DNA of 64,000 nt from Gammaproteobacteria bacterium (GCA_022826245.1 JAJDVG010000053.1:48778-112777); one strand, 5' to 3'. Positions 41,242 to 50,011 are shown, numbered from the stretch's first letter. A program made the numbers and translations. Notes: generated from the sequence alone by a model not told the origin.

Positions 41242-42597
41242 ATGCGTCTGCTGCTCGATTTCGTCTACCTGATTGCCCTGGCAGTCGGTTCGCCGTGGAT
41301 CCTCTACCGGCTCGTCGTCACCGGCGACTGGCGGAACGTGCCAAAGCGCTTCGGTTTCGGGCTGGGTTCGCGGGGGAGGGACAGCATCTGGCTGCATGGT
41401 TCATCCGCGGGCGAGGTGAGCGTGCTCAAGCCGATCATCGCACTGCTCGAACGCGACGTGGCGGCTACGGAACTCGTCGTGACGGCCTATACGTCTACGG
41501 GGCTCGCGGCCGCGCGCGCCGCGTATCCGCGCCACCGCGTGGTTCCGTTTCCGCTCGACTTCTCGTTCGTCGTGAAGCGCTTCCTGAGACACTTCGAACC
41601 GCGCCTCATCATCATCGCCGAATCGGAATTCTGGCCGAACGTGCTGGCCGAGGCGCACCGCCGCAAGATCCCGACCGCGGTAGTGAACGGCAAGATGTCC
41701 GAGCGTTCGTACGCGATTCACGTACGCACGGCCATGGCGCCGCGCTGGCTCCGTGGCGTGACGCTGATCGCGGCGCAAAGCGAGGAACACGCGATACGCC
41801 TGCGTGCGCTCGGCGTTGCCGACGGGCGAATATCCGTCACCGGCAACATGAAGTACGACCTGGCGCCCCCTGCTGCCGGTCGGGACGATGCGCGGCAGGT
41901 GCGCGAGTCCCTGGGCTACGGCGCGGACGAGATCGTGATCGTCGGCGGCAGCCTGCATCGAGGCGAGGACGAGCCGCTGCTCGATGCCTGCGCCGCGCTC
42001 GACGGCGGCGAGCGCGTGTCGCTGATCCTCGTGCCGCGTTACCCGGCGGAAGTTCCGCTCGTATGCCGGCATGTCGAGGCCAGGGGGTGGCCGGCCGTGC
42101 TCAAGACGGCCGTCGATCGCGGCGAAGCCAAAGCCCCCGGCAATGGCGGCGTGCTCGTCGTCGATACGGTCGGCGAGCTTCGGAACCTGTACGGGGCGAC
42201 CGACATCGCGTTCGTCGGCGGCAGTCTGCATTACCGCGGTGCCAACAAGGGCGGCCACAATCTCATGGAACCGGCCGTGCTCGGCGTGCCGGTCCTGTTC
42301 GGACCCTTCAATTACAGCTTCAGGGAAACGGCCGACGATCTGCTTGCCAACGACGCCGCAGTCACGGTCGCGAATGCGGCCGAACTCGCGGCGGCCGTCG
42401 CTACGCTCGTCCGCGCTCCGGACAAGCGCCGCGCGATGGGAGACCGGGCGAGAGACGTCGTCCTGCGCGGACAGGGCGCGACGCAACGCAACTACGAGAT
42501 GATCCGGGCGCTGCTTGCAGGCGAGCGGGTCGAGTTGCAGGGCATCGCCGTAAGCCGGACAATGCCGCGAGCAGCCACTGACCCCGAATCCTCATGA
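41242..42597 (+). CDS. 3-deoxy-D-manno-octulosonic-acid transferase-like (first KdtA)
   Basis: 451-residue GT30 glycosyltransferase. N-terminal membrane anchor (about 3-25), catalytic glutamate E58 (WLHGSSAGEVS), AESEFWPN, TGNMKYDL, GGSLHRGEDEPLL, and the donor-binding NKGGHNLMEPA. KdtA/WaaA moves Kdo from CMP-Kdo to lipid A precursor in the inner membrane. A second KdtA gene lies 2.6 kb downstream, so one copy may use another acceptor or a related sugar acid. The stop overlaps the kdsA start. TAGAAT at 41204-41209 is a candidate -10 box. Confidence 0.9.
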   Translation: MRLLLDFVYLIALAVGSPWILYRLVVTGDWRNVPKRFGFGLGSRGRDSIWLHGSSAGEVSVLKPIIALLERDVAATELVVTAYTSTGLAAARAAYPRHRVVPFPLDFSFVVKRFLRHFEPRLIIIAESEFWPNVLAEAHRRKIPTAVVNGKMSERSYAIHVRTAMAPRWLRGVTLIAAQSEEHAIRLRALGVADGRISVTGNMKYDLAPPAAGRDDARQVRESLGYGADEIVIVGGSLHRGEDEPLLDACAALDGGERVSLILVPRYPAEVPLVCRHVEARGWPAVLKTAVDRGEAKAPGNGGVLVVDTVGELRNLYGATDIAFVGGSLHYRGANKGGHNLMEPAVLGVPVLFGPFNYSFRETADDLLANDAAVTVANAAELAAAVATLVRAPDKRRAMGDRARDVVLRGQGATQRNYEMIRALLAGERVELQGIAVSRTMPRAATDPESS

Positions 42598-43430
42598 GCA
42601 CGAAGCACGTTTCCATAGGCGATATCCATTGCGGTTCGAACGATCTGTTCCTGATCGCAGGCCCCTGCGTCATCGAGGAAGAGTCGATGATGCTCAGAAC
42701 CGCCGAGCGCCTGAAGAGCATCGCCGGCGAGCTGGGCATATCCGTCATATTCAAGTCCTCGTTCTCCAAGGACAATCGCAGTTCGCTCGACTACTACCAG
42801 GGGCCCGGTCTCGACGAGGGGCTCAGGATCCTCGAGAAGATCAAGCGCGAGCTCGAGTTGCCGATCCTGACCGACATTCATTACCCGACCCAGGCGGCTC
42901 CGGCCGGCGAAGTCGTCGATGTGCTGCAGATTCCGGCGTATCTGTGCATGCAGACCGAACTCTGCGTGGCCGCGGCGCAGACCGGCCAGGTCGTCAACCT
43001 CAAGCACGGTCAGTTCATCGCGCCGGACAACATGGTCAAGCCCGTCAGGAAGATCGAGTCGTCCGGCAACGACAGGATCATCCTGACCGAGCGCGGTTAC
43101 ACGTTCGGCTACAACGATCTCGTCGTCGATCCGCGCAGCTTCATGCTGCTTGCGCAGATCGGCTACCCGGTGGTCTTCGACATCACGCACACGATCCGGA
43201 AATACGGCATCCCGAGCAAGGATCCGCGCGGCGGCAGCCGCGAGTTCCTGTCGGTGCTGTCCCGCGCGGGCGTCGCGGCCGGCGTCGACGGCATCTTCAT
43301 CGAGGCTCATCCCTCGCCGCCGGATGCGCTGTGCGATGCGGCGAGCCAGTACTACCTCGAAGAGCTTGCCGATTTCGTCAGGCCGCTGCTCGAGATCCAC
43401 GATCTCGTCAGGAACCGGACGGTGCACTGA
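42594..43430 (+). CDS. kdsA: 3-deoxy-8-phosphooctulonate synthase, metal-dependent type
   Basis: 278-residue enzyme joining phosphoenolpyruvate and D-arabinose 5-phosphate to Kdo-8-phosphate. FKSSFSKDNRSSLDYYQGPG, LPILTDIHYPTQ, LKHGQFIAPDNMVKPVRKIE and FDITHTIRKYG are characteristic. C25 in LIAGPCVIEEE is the metal-ligand cysteine of class II, metal-dependent KdsA (class I has asparagine there). Start ATG overlaps the stop of the first kdtA. The gene for the next step's substrate supply is expected nearby; instead of KdsD, a transaldolase-CBS gene follows after 8 bases. Confidence 0.96.
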   Translation: MSTKHVSIGDIHCGSNDLFLIAGPCVIEEESMMLRTAERLKSIAGELGISVIFKSSFSKDNRSSLDYYQGPGLDEGLRILEKIKRELELPILTDIHYPTQAAPAGEVVDVLQIPAYLCMQTELCVAAAQTGQVVNLKHGQFIAPDNMVKPVRKIESSGNDRIILTERGYTFGYNDLVVDPRSFMLLAQIGYPVVFDITHTIRKYGIPSKDPRGGSREFLSVLSRAGVAAGVDGIFIEAHPSPPDALCDAASQYYLEELADFVRPLLEIHDLVRNRTVH

Positions 43431-43438
43431 GACAAACC

Positions 43439-44476
43439 ATGGACCTGTACCTGGACTCCGTCGATTTCAAGGAGATCGAGGCCGCTTTCGAATTCGGTTT
43501 CGTCAAGGGGCTCACGACGACCCCGACATTCATGCACCGTCACGGCATCACCGATATCGACGGCGCGATCGTGAAGCTGTCCGGCATGGTTCCCGAACTT
43601 CAGGTCGAAGCGCTCGGCGACACGCCCGAGGCCATCGTCGCGGAAGCCGAGCGGATCCTCGCGCTGCCGCTCGAGCTCGAACCCGTGTTCAAGCTGCCGA
43701 TCTCCAATTCCGGCGTCAAGGCATGCCAGCGCCTCAGTTCCCGAGGGCTACGCGTCAACGTGCACCTGATCTACACGCTCAACCAGGCGTACATGGCCAT
43801 GGAGGCCGGCGCGGCTTTCGTGTGTCCGCTGGCCGGACGGTTGCAGGACCAGGGACACGACGCGATCCGGCTGTACGAGCAGTGCGTTGAGACCATCGCG
43901 CGGCACGGCTACGACACGAAGGTCATGTTCTCCTCGGTCCGCCATCCCGAGCACGTGCGTCAGGCCCTGCTGTCCGGCGTACACGTGTGCACGGTGCCGT
44001 ACAACGTGATGATCCGGCTCTGCGACAACTCGCTGACGGCGGTCGGCACGGCGCAGTTCGAAGCGCACACGCAACTGATGACGCTGCGGGTCAAGGATCT
44101 GCTCCGGCCCGACAACCCGGTATGCAAGCCTTCAGATACCCTGACTTCCGCGATGGTCAGGATGACCGAGTCGAGGCTCGGCGTCGTCGCTCTCGTCGAC
44201 GAGCAGGGCGCACTTGCCGGAATCTTCACCGACGGCGATCTGCGGCGCAGTCTGCAGTCCGCCGGGCACGCAACCCTCGACAGCACGCTTGAGCAGATCG
44301 GCTTCTCGAAGAACCCCGTCTCGCTCGGGCGCGAGAGCGTGCTCGACGAAGCGGTCAAGCTCTTCAAGGAATTCGAGGTCGACAGCATCGTCGTCGTCGA
44401 TGGCGACAAGCCCTGCGGTGTGCTCGACATTCAGGACCTCGTCAAGATCGGCCTGCTCGGCCAAGAGCACCTGTAA
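43439..44476 (+). CDS. Transaldolase/fructose-6-phosphate-aldolase-like domain fused to a CBS pair
   Basis: 345 residues. Domain 1 (1-218) is a small class I transaldolase/FSA-like barrel: MDLYLDSVDFKEIEAAF, GLTTTPTFM (D6 and the TTTP strand) and the Schiff-base lysine K85 in EPVFKLPISNSG, the same position as in E. coli FSA. Domain 2 (219-345) is two CBS motifs (VKDLLRPDNPVCKPSDTLTS, GIFTDGDLRRSL; FSKNPVSLGRES, GVLDIQDLVKIGLL) like those at the end of KdsD/KpsF. So the SIS domain of the usual arabinose-5-phosphate isomerase seems to be replaced by an aldolase. It sits between kdsA and a KdsC-like gene. Reaction unproven; formation of arabinose 5-phosphate from glycolaldehyde and glyceraldehyde 3-phosphate would fit. 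Confidence 0.88.
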   Translation: MDLYLDSVDFKEIEAAFEFGFVKGLTTTPTFMHRHGITDIDGAIVKLSGMVPELQVEALGDTPEAIVAEAERILALPLELEPVFKLPISNSGVKACQRLSSRGLRVNVHLIYTLNQAYMAMEAGAAFVCPLAGRLQDQGHDAIRLYEQCVETIARHGYDTKVMFSSVRHPEHVRQALLSGVHVCTVPYNVMIRLCDNSLTAVGTAQFEAHTQLMTLRVKDLLRPDNPVCKPSDTLTSAMVRMTESRLGVVALVDEQGALAGIFTDGDLRRSLQSAGHATLDSTLEQIGFSKNPVSLGRESVLDEAVKLFKEFEVDSIVVVDGDKPCGVLDIQDLVKIGLLGQEHL

Positions 44477-44479
44477 CAG

Positions 44480-45178
44480 ATGAGGACGCCGGCCGAGCTC
44501 GAGAAGTACTTCTCGGCGCTGGGCGCGGTGTTCCTGACGCCGCGCCGCGAGTTCCTCGAACGGCTTCGGCGGGTTCGCGCGCTCGTGTTCGACTGGGATG
44601 GCGTATTCAATCCGGGTGTGAAGGGGGAAGGGGTCGCGAACACCTTCACGGAGCCCGATTCGATGGGTACGAACCTGCTTCGCTATGCCCTGTGGCGCGC
44701 CAACGGCAGCCTTCCCGTGACGGTGATCGTGAGCGGCGCGGAAAACCCGTCGGCACGCAGGTTCGCGACCCGCGAGCACTTTACCGCGGTGTACACAAAC
44801 GTGCTCGACAAGTCGCGGATCATCGCGGAGATTCGGAAAACCCACGGGATCGAAGGCGCCGGGATCGGCTGTGTGTTCGATGACATCAACGACCTTGCGG
44901 TAGCCGCCGAGTGCGGCTTGCGTTGTCTCGTGCGGCGCGACGCAAGTCCGCTCGTGCAGGATTTCGTCGCTGAGCGCGGGCTTTGCGATTACATCACCGC
45001 GATGGGAGCCGACCGCAATGCCGTTCGGGAAATCGCGGAACTCATGATCGGTCTGCTCGGCGATTTCGACGCTATCGCCGCTTCCCGAATGCGCTTCGAT
45101 GAGAACTACGCGAGCTACTTCGCCGAGCGGCAAGCCGTGCAGACCGAGTCGGTGACGATAGACGAACCGGGCTACTGA
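44480..45178 (+). CDS. KdsC-like HAD family phosphatase
   Basis: 232-residue HAD hydrolase. Motif I FDWDG (nucleophile D38, acid D40), motif II VIVSG (S85), K111, and motif IV FDDINDLAV (D134, D135, D138). The short-cap C0 look and the genomic place after kdsA and the transaldolase-CBS gene point to Kdo-8-phosphate phosphatase, but it has about 35 extra N-terminal residues and a longer C-terminus than the usual 180-190 residue KdsC. ATG 44480 is three bases after the preceding stop, in an operon. A related sugar-acid phosphate is an alternative substrate. Confidence 0.82.
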   Translation: MRTPAELEKYFSALGAVFLTPRREFLERLRRVRALVFDWDGVFNPGVKGEGVANTFTEPDSMGTNLLRYALWRANGSLPVTVIVSGAENPSARRFATREHFTAVYTNVLDKSRIIAEIRKTHGIEGAGIGCVFDDINDLAVAAECGLRCLVRRDASPLVQDFVAERGLCDYITAMGADRNAVREIAELMIGLLGDFDAIAASRMRFDENYASYFAERQAVQTESVTIDEPGY

Positions 45179-45212
45179 AGGTGGATACGCGGACCGCGGA
45201 GGTCATGCCCTG

Positions 45213-46529
45213 ATGCTCTGGTCCGTCACGAGCTATCTCCTGCTGCCCTACGTCCTCGTGAGTCTGGCGTGGCGCGCGCTTCGCTATCCGGCCTACTGGT
45301 ATCGCTGGCCGGAAAGGTTCGGGTTCGTAAGGTCGCTTGAAGGGCGCCGCGTGATCTGGGTGCACGCCGTCTCGGTCGGCGAGGTGCGTTCGGCCGCCGC
45401 GCTCATCGAAGCCCTGGCAGAACGCTACCCTCGCCATTGCCTGCTCGTGACGACAATGACGCCGACGGGCTCCGAGCAGGTGCGGGAGCTTTTCGGGCAG
45501 CGCGTCGTGCACACCTACGTGCCCTACGACTTCCCGGATGCCGTGAACCGCTTCCTCGATCGCACGGCTCCGGAACTCGCGGTGATTGCCGAGACGGAGT
45601 TCTGGCCCAATCTGTTCGGCGCCTGCCGGCGTCGCGGCATCCCGCTCTGTCTCGTGAACGTTCGGCTGTCGCAGGCGTCCTTCCGCGGCTATACCTGGGT
45701 CGGACGGACAACGCGGGCGATGTTTGCCCATGCCGACCTGATCTGCGCGCAGACGCGGATCGACGCACAGCGGCTGCGTAACCTCGGCGTGCGCGATCAT
45801 ACGATCGAAATCACGGGGAATCTCAAGTTCGATGCCGAGCGGCCGCGCGATCTGATGACCGAAGGCGAACGGCTCAGGTCCCGGTGGGGCCGCGACCGCC
45901 CGGTCTGGATCGCGGCAAGCACGCATCCCGGCGAGGAACGGCGCATTCTCGACGCGTTCGCGATGCTGCTGCCGGCGTACCCGGACATGCTGCTCGTGCT
46001 CGTGCCGCGCCACCCGGAACGATTCGCCGCTGTCGTCGGGCTCTGCCGGCGGCGCGGCTACCGGGTCGCGCGGCGCAGCGTCGATACGGGCGCTCTGGCG
46101 GATGACGTCAACGTGCTCGTCGGCGACACCATGGGCGAGCTGCAGCGCCTGTATGCCGGCGCCGACGTGTCCTTCATCGGCGGCAGCCTCGTGCCGAAGG
46201 GCGGGCAGAACCCGCTCGAAGCCTGCGCCGTGCGCCTGCCGGTCATCTTCGGCCGGCACATGTTTCACTTCGAGGAGATCACCGCGATGCTGCTCGAGCG
46301 CGGCGCCGCGCGGCAGGTACACGACGTGCAGTCACTGGCCGAAGCCGTTTCACTCTACTTCGAGCAGCCGGCCCTGCGGCGTGAGGCGGGCAGGGCGGCG
46401 CACAGCCTCATCGAGGACAATCGCGGCGCGCTCGCGCGGACGCTCGAACTCATGGCCGAGCGGCTGCCGCAGGCTGGATTCACCGGCGGCGAGATCAAGC
46501 GTCGCGACGGGGAGCTGTCGCTGTCCTGA
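45213..46529 (+). CDS. waaA: 3-deoxy-D-manno-octulosonic-acid transferase
   Basis: 438-residue GT30 enzyme with membrane anchor (about 5-25), RWPERFGF, catalytic E57 (WVHAVSVGEV), MTPTGSEQ, VIAETEFWPNLF, VNVRLSQASF, THPGEERRIL and GGSLVPKGGQNPLEACA. It follows WaaA wording more closely than the other copy (RLS, THPGEE), so I assign this one as the housekeeping enzyme for lipid A-Kdo. It is the last gene of the five-gene Kdo cluster, 34 bases after the phosphatase gene. Confidence 0.93.
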   Translation: MLWSVTSYLLLPYVLVSLAWRALRYPAYWYRWPERFGFVRSLEGRRVIWVHAVSVGEVRSAAALIEALAERYPRHCLLVTTMTPTGSEQVRELFGQRVVHTYVPYDFPDAVNRFLDRTAPELAVIAETEFWPNLFGACRRRGIPLCLVNVRLSQASFRGYTWVGRTTRAMFAHADLICAQTRIDAQRLRNLGVRDHTIEITGNLKFDAERPRDLMTEGERLRSRWGRDRPVWIAASTHPGEERRILDAFAMLLPAYPDMLLVLVPRHPERFAAVVGLCRRRGYRVARRSVDTGALADDVNVLVGDTMGELQRLYAGADVSFIGGSLVPKGGQNPLEACAVRLPVIFGRHMFHFEEITAMLLERGAARQVHDVQSLAEAVSLYFEQPALRREAGRAAHSLIEDNRGALARTLELMAERLPQAGFTGGEIKRRDGELSLS

Positions 46530-46565
46530 GCGGCAACACGGCCGTGTCGTTTCCGGTCAGAGTCG

Positions 46566-46706
46566 TTAGGCGCTGCGTGTGGTTTGCGACAGCTTCTGAC
46601 TGAACCTGGTCACCTGGTCGCAGTTTGGGCAGATCAGCGCCGTGGCGTCGCGGTTCATCCATTCCAGCGAGAGAGGTTTGCCAGAGGAGTCGCATTGGAC
46701 GACCAA
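46566..46706 (-). CDS. Possible small zinc-ribbon-like protein or decayed gene end
   Basis: 46 codons from TTG 46706 to TAA: VVQCDSSGKPLSLEW and DATALICPNCDQVTRFS. The cysteines C4 or so and CPNC give three possible zinc ligands. It starts only two codons after the stop of the DUF6152 gene upstream and is in the same frame, so it could also be a translational read-through tail or a fragment of a lost gene. No ribosome site is visible. Weakly supported. Confidence 0.25.
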   Translation of the reverse strand: MVVQCDSSGKPLSLEWMNRDATALICPNCDQVTRFSQKLSQTTRSA

Positions 46707-46712
46707 CGTTTG

Positions 46713-47732
46713 TCACTCAACGCACTGGAACTCCTTGATCTCGATTTGCGGAGACCAGACGGCCCAACCGTTGAGTGTCGTTGGACCGGTAAAGACCGTC
46801 GGATCAACCGTGGTCACCGACCAATCCATCCGACGCCCGTCCGCGCTCAGCGTATAACGCTCAGTCACCACTGCGTCTTGAGTCAGTGGCACGCCTGCAT
46901 CGTTGTAGTAGGGATACGCGATACCGGTGGTTTCGATAACCAGGGTATCTCCGTCCCAACGACCGGTTGAATGGCCGTAAATCGTGCCAACCTCTTCGTC
47001 CGCGCCGTCGTCCGTCATGTAAATGGTACGCACGCCATTCCACTCCTCGACGCGCATGGTGATCCGGTCGCCCTCATCGATGAACTCGATCGGATAGGGT
47101 TGGTCGAGCATGCTCGGCATTCCTGCCGGAATGCACTGTGCCGCGAGGTCGCCGCTGGCGGGATCATACGCGTCCAGGCTTGACTGAGCTGCGTCGGTGA
47201 GCGGTAACTCCAGCGGGCGAACACCAGTCGCCGGAAAGTCAACGGGTGTCCATACGCGAAACAGGTCTGCTGCCGGCTCATACGAGATCACATAGCCGGC
47301 GGCACTGGTCAGCGTCAGTTGCGTTTCTGGCGGGAGGTCTTCAGCCAACTCGTCCGACAGGGCCGGAAATATCCCATATTCGTTTCCGCCTGCAACCGCC
47401 TGTACAGCGACCATCAGGTTACGCCCGGACCTGGAAACCGGCCCTATGACGGTAAGCGGCTCGCCGACCGGAAACATTTCCCTGGTGAGGCCGTTCCTCT
47501 CCAGCGTGTTGACCGAACCACCCTCCGCCCGCCAGGTGGCGCGCCCGCCCTGCTCATCTTCGACGGAGAACACCCAGATCGTGTGCGGGTTTCTCCAGAT
47601 CAGAGACTCGAGCGTTCCGCTGATGGCTCTAACGTCGGCCGGATCGTAATGGACCACTATGGAGTGGTGAGCTTGCACCATGAAGGGAAGACAGATTAGG
47701 GCACAAACGGCCGTTCGCGTGATTAAACGCAT
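46713..47732 (-). CDS. Exported DUF6152-containing protein (long form)
   Basis: 339 residues. Signal peptide (MRLITRTAVCALICLPFMVQA), then the mature start HHSIVVHYDPADVRAISGTL and IWRNPHTIWVFSVED as in DUF6152. The C-terminal half (about 200-335) has CIPAGMPSMLDQPYPIEFID, MRVEEWNGVRTIYM and GRWDGDTLVIET, nearly the same layout as the 344-residue paralogue at 56.7 kb, ending in EFQCVE where that one ends in PFNCVE. Function unknown; periplasmic. Base composition around 46.5-51 kb is less GC-rich than the rest, suggesting an acquired segment. Confidence 0.8.
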   Translation of the reverse strand: MRLITRTAVCALICLPFMVQAHHSIVVHYDPADVRAISGTLESLIWRNPHTIWVFSVEDEQGGRATWRAEGGSVNTLERNGLTREMFPVGEPLTVIGPVSRSGRNLMVAVQAVAGGNEYGIFPALSDELAEDLPPETQLTLTSAAGYVISYEPAADLFRVWTPVDFPATGVRPLELPLTDAAQSSLDAYDPASGDLAAQCIPAGMPSMLDQPYPIEFIDEGDRITMRVEEWNGVRTIYMTDDGADEEVGTIYGHSTGRWDGDTLVIETTGIAYPYYNDAGVPLTQDAVVTERYTLSADGRRMDWSVTTVDPTVFTGPTTLNGWAVWSPQIEIKEFQCVE

Positions 47733-47834
47733 GGCAATCCTCCTGCATTCGTCAATCTTACCTGGTCACGGAAAAGTACGCGTCCGGTCTTATCGCTCTA
47801 ACGCAGTTCGCCCGGTGGTGGGAAGAACCGTTGC

Positions 47835-47863
47835 TTGAAAGCGCCCGGATACACCTGTACGCT
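47835..47863 (+). promoter_or_regulatory. Putative promoter of the TetR-Rieske operon
   Basis: TTGAAA (47835-47840), 17-base spacer, TACGCT (47858-47863). The -10 box touches the large palindrome that starts at 47861, so a bound TetR protein would block it. Confidence 0.45.
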
Positions 47864-47892
47864 GAACTAACCGACCGGTCGGTCAGTTCAGC
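47861..47892. promoter_or_regulatory. 32-bp TetR-type operator palindrome
   Basis: Two 16-base halves, GCTGAACTAACCGACC (47861-47876) and GGTCGGTCAGTTCAGC (47877-47892), are reverse complements except for one base. The centre ACCGACCGGTCGGT is a typical TetR-family operator core. It lies 51 bases before the TetR start and also within reach of a divergent promoter for the DUF6152 gene. Confidence 0.85.
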
Positions 47893-47942
47893 ACTCCATC
47901 GCAAAAGTTCAACGGGTGATCAGTGTGGTGAAAAGTTCCTCC

Positions 47943-48590
47943 ATGAGCGAAAGGGTTGAGGGTACGGGCACAACACGCGGCGCGGCGTCCGCAGCGCGGA
48001 TTCTGGAGGTTGCCCAGGCTTTGTTCTCACAGAGAGGATTCGCAGGCGTTTCGATGATCGAGATTGCGAAAGCAGCGGGCGTCAGCAAAGCCAATGTATT
48101 TCATCACTTCAGGAACAAGGGCGAACTCTACAAAGCCGTGCTGACCGTCGCCAACGATCAGTTCGATGAGCGCCTGGACGAACTCGAGCGTGATCGGTCG
48201 GTCAGCCTCGAGTCGTTCGAAGACTTCATGCTTGCGGACATCGAGTCTCGTCTGGGCGGCAGTCAGGCGACGCTCCTGGTTCGTGCTCTGCTGGACTACG
48301 AGAATGAGGAGAACTTCCGCATCGTGGAGAAACTGCTCTCGCGCCAATTGCAGCGCCTTGTCGACCGGATACCGTACTTTCACGAAGACGCCGGGATTCG
48401 CGACGCAGTTGACGCCCGCGCGGTGGCAATCGTGCTCACCGCGAGCAAGTTCATGTACTTGTTGCTGCGTCCTTACATGTCAGCGCATGATCGATCCGTT
48501 CTGACTCCCCAACGTTTCAGCCAGCAAGTGGGAGAGATTTTGTGCCGTGGGGCGCTGAAACCGATGGAGGCTTCGCTGGATGGACGTTGA
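47943..48590 (+). CDS. TetR/AcrR family transcriptional regulator
   Basis: 215 residues. N-terminal TetR helix-turn-helix: ARILEVAQALFSQRGFAGVS, IEIAKAAGVSKANVFHHFRN, KGELYKAVL. The C-terminal ligand-binding domain (about 75-215) is helical and of the TetR_C group. Start ATG 47943 (GTG 47916 is possible). A large operator palindrome just upstream suggests autoregulation and control of the Rieske oxygenase and the MetE-like gene that follow. The inducer may be the oxygenase substrate. Confidence 0.93.
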   Translation: MSERVEGTGTTRGAASAARILEVAQALFSQRGFAGVSMIEIAKAAGVSKANVFHHFRNKGELYKAVLTVANDQFDERLDELERDRSVSLESFEDFMLADIESRLGGSQATLLVRALLDYENEENFRIVEKLLSRQLQRLVDRIPYFHEDAGIRDAVDARAVAIVLTASKFMYLLLRPYMSAHDRSVLTPQRFSQQVGEILCRGALKPMEASLDGR

Positions 48591-48682
48591 GTCACGCAAA
48601 TTCGCGGACTGCTCGTCGGCCGATGCCCGGTGGTGACGAAGCGCTGGCGAATACCGCGAATGGCAAACACCAGGACATGCAA

Positions 48683-50011
48683 ATGGCCGCTGAATACGAT
48701 ACGAGTGTAAGCGCGAACCGAGAAAGCAGGATGCCGCAGGTCGCGGACGGTTCGTTTGCGAGCTTGCTTTGGCTTTGCCGGGAACGCTTGAGGGAACTCA
48801 GCCTGCGAGTCCTTCGCTGCGTACCTGTCGTTGGACAGGCTTTCGATCGCCCGCGCCTGCAACCGCTTGTGTCATCGCACAGGCAAATGCTCCGTTGGGT
48901 CAGAGCACCGTATGGATCGCCCGGGAAACCGGCATCGCTGGCGGACATTCCGTGGAACTACGTTCGCAAGTATGAGGATTCGATTCCGTTTACAGGGTTG
49001 CGCGAGTATTGGTATCCGGCACTCAAGTCAGGACAGCTCCGGCACAACGAAGTCAAACCCGTCACGATGCTGGGCGATCACCTGGTGTTCTTTCGCAGCG
49101 CCGATGGTCGGCCTCGGGCGTTGGTCGATCGATGTCCGCACCGCGGCGTGTTGCTGTCTCTTGGCCAGGTTGGCGTGTGGCAGCCCGGCACACTGACCTG
49201 CCGTTACCATGGAATGACCTTTGATGGTGCGGGTGAGTGCGTCGCGTTTCTCGCAGACGGTCCGGATAGCCCCGCGTGCGGCAAGATTCGCGCGCGCTCT
49301 TACCCCACGGAGGAAGTCGCTGGCATTGTCTGGGTCTATATGGGTGACAAGGAGCCTGCGCCGGTGCTCGATTCGATCCCCCATGCTCGCGAGGTTCTCA
49401 CCGGACCGGCTCTGAGGATCCTGCAAATCGAGTGGCCCTTCAGTCACCTGAACACGCTGGATAACGACATCGATCTCGCCCACCCGAGCTGTCTTCATCG
49501 TACGTGCATTCCATTGTCGGGTCAGAAGCTGTGGGGGAGAGTGAGCGCAGCCGAGCAACCCTGTGGAGGAATTCGCGCCAGCTACGTGGATGATGTGCCC
49601 CATGCCGGGAAACGGCACATCGACGAGATCGAATGGCATCTTCCGAATTTCGCCTACTTCGCCCCGGATACGTTCCTGCCAAACGTTGCAGGATACTTCT
49701 GGGCCGTTCCGAAAGACATCGGGAACTCGGTGGCGTGGGCGATCAATGGCGTAAACAGCGTTTCGTTGCGTTATGCGCTCGCTTTCGCGTGGTTCATGGG
49801 GCGTTTCATACCCGGAAGCCCAAGGCAGTGCGTCGACGCGTCGGATGCAGGGATGATGGCTTCGCAAGGTCGGATCGCCGACTGGAGTCGCGACCGCCTG
49901 ACCCGCACTGACGCGCCCGTCGCGAAGGCGCGCCTGAAGCTCCGGGAGGCTTTCGCCCTCGAGCAATCGGAGCGGAAAAACCGAATGGCAGGTCGAAGCG
50001 CCGATGACTGA
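48683..50011 (+). CDS. Rieske non-haem iron oxygenase
   Basis: 442 residues from ATG 48683 (AGGA seven bases upstream; several earlier in-frame starts exist, some overlapping the tetR end). Rieske [2Fe-2S] site C151-P-H153 and C173-RYH176; mononuclear iron site D264, H267 and H272 (NDIDLAHPSCLHR). The N-terminal 90 residues before IPFTGLREYWYPAL are extra, with a hydrophobic basic patch. The catalytic domain resembles oxygenases of the phenoxybenzoate/vanillate-demethylase or PaO class. No reductase or ferredoxin gene is next to it, so electrons must come from elsewhere. It overlaps the next gene by eight bases. Confidence 0.9.
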   Translation: MAAEYDTSVSANRESRMPQVADGSFASLLWLCRERLRELSLRVLRCVPVVGQAFDRPRLQPLVSSHRQMLRWVRAPYGSPGKPASLADIPWNYVRKYEDSIPFTGLREYWYPALKSGQLRHNEVKPVTMLGDHLVFFRSADGRPRALVDRCPHRGVLLSLGQVGVWQPGTLTCRYHGMTFDGAGECVAFLADGPDSPACGKIRARSYPTEEVAGIVWVYMGDKEPAPVLDSIPHAREVLTGPALRILQIEWPFSHLNTLDNDIDLAHPSCLHRTCIPLSGQKLWGRVSAAEQPCGGIRASYVDDVPHAGKRHIDEIEWHLPNFAYFAPDTFLPNVAGYFWAVPKDIGNSVAWAINGVNSVSLRYALAFAWFMGRFIPGSPRQCVDASDAGMMASQGRIADWSRDRLTRTDAPVAKARLKLREAFALEQSERKNRMAGRSADD

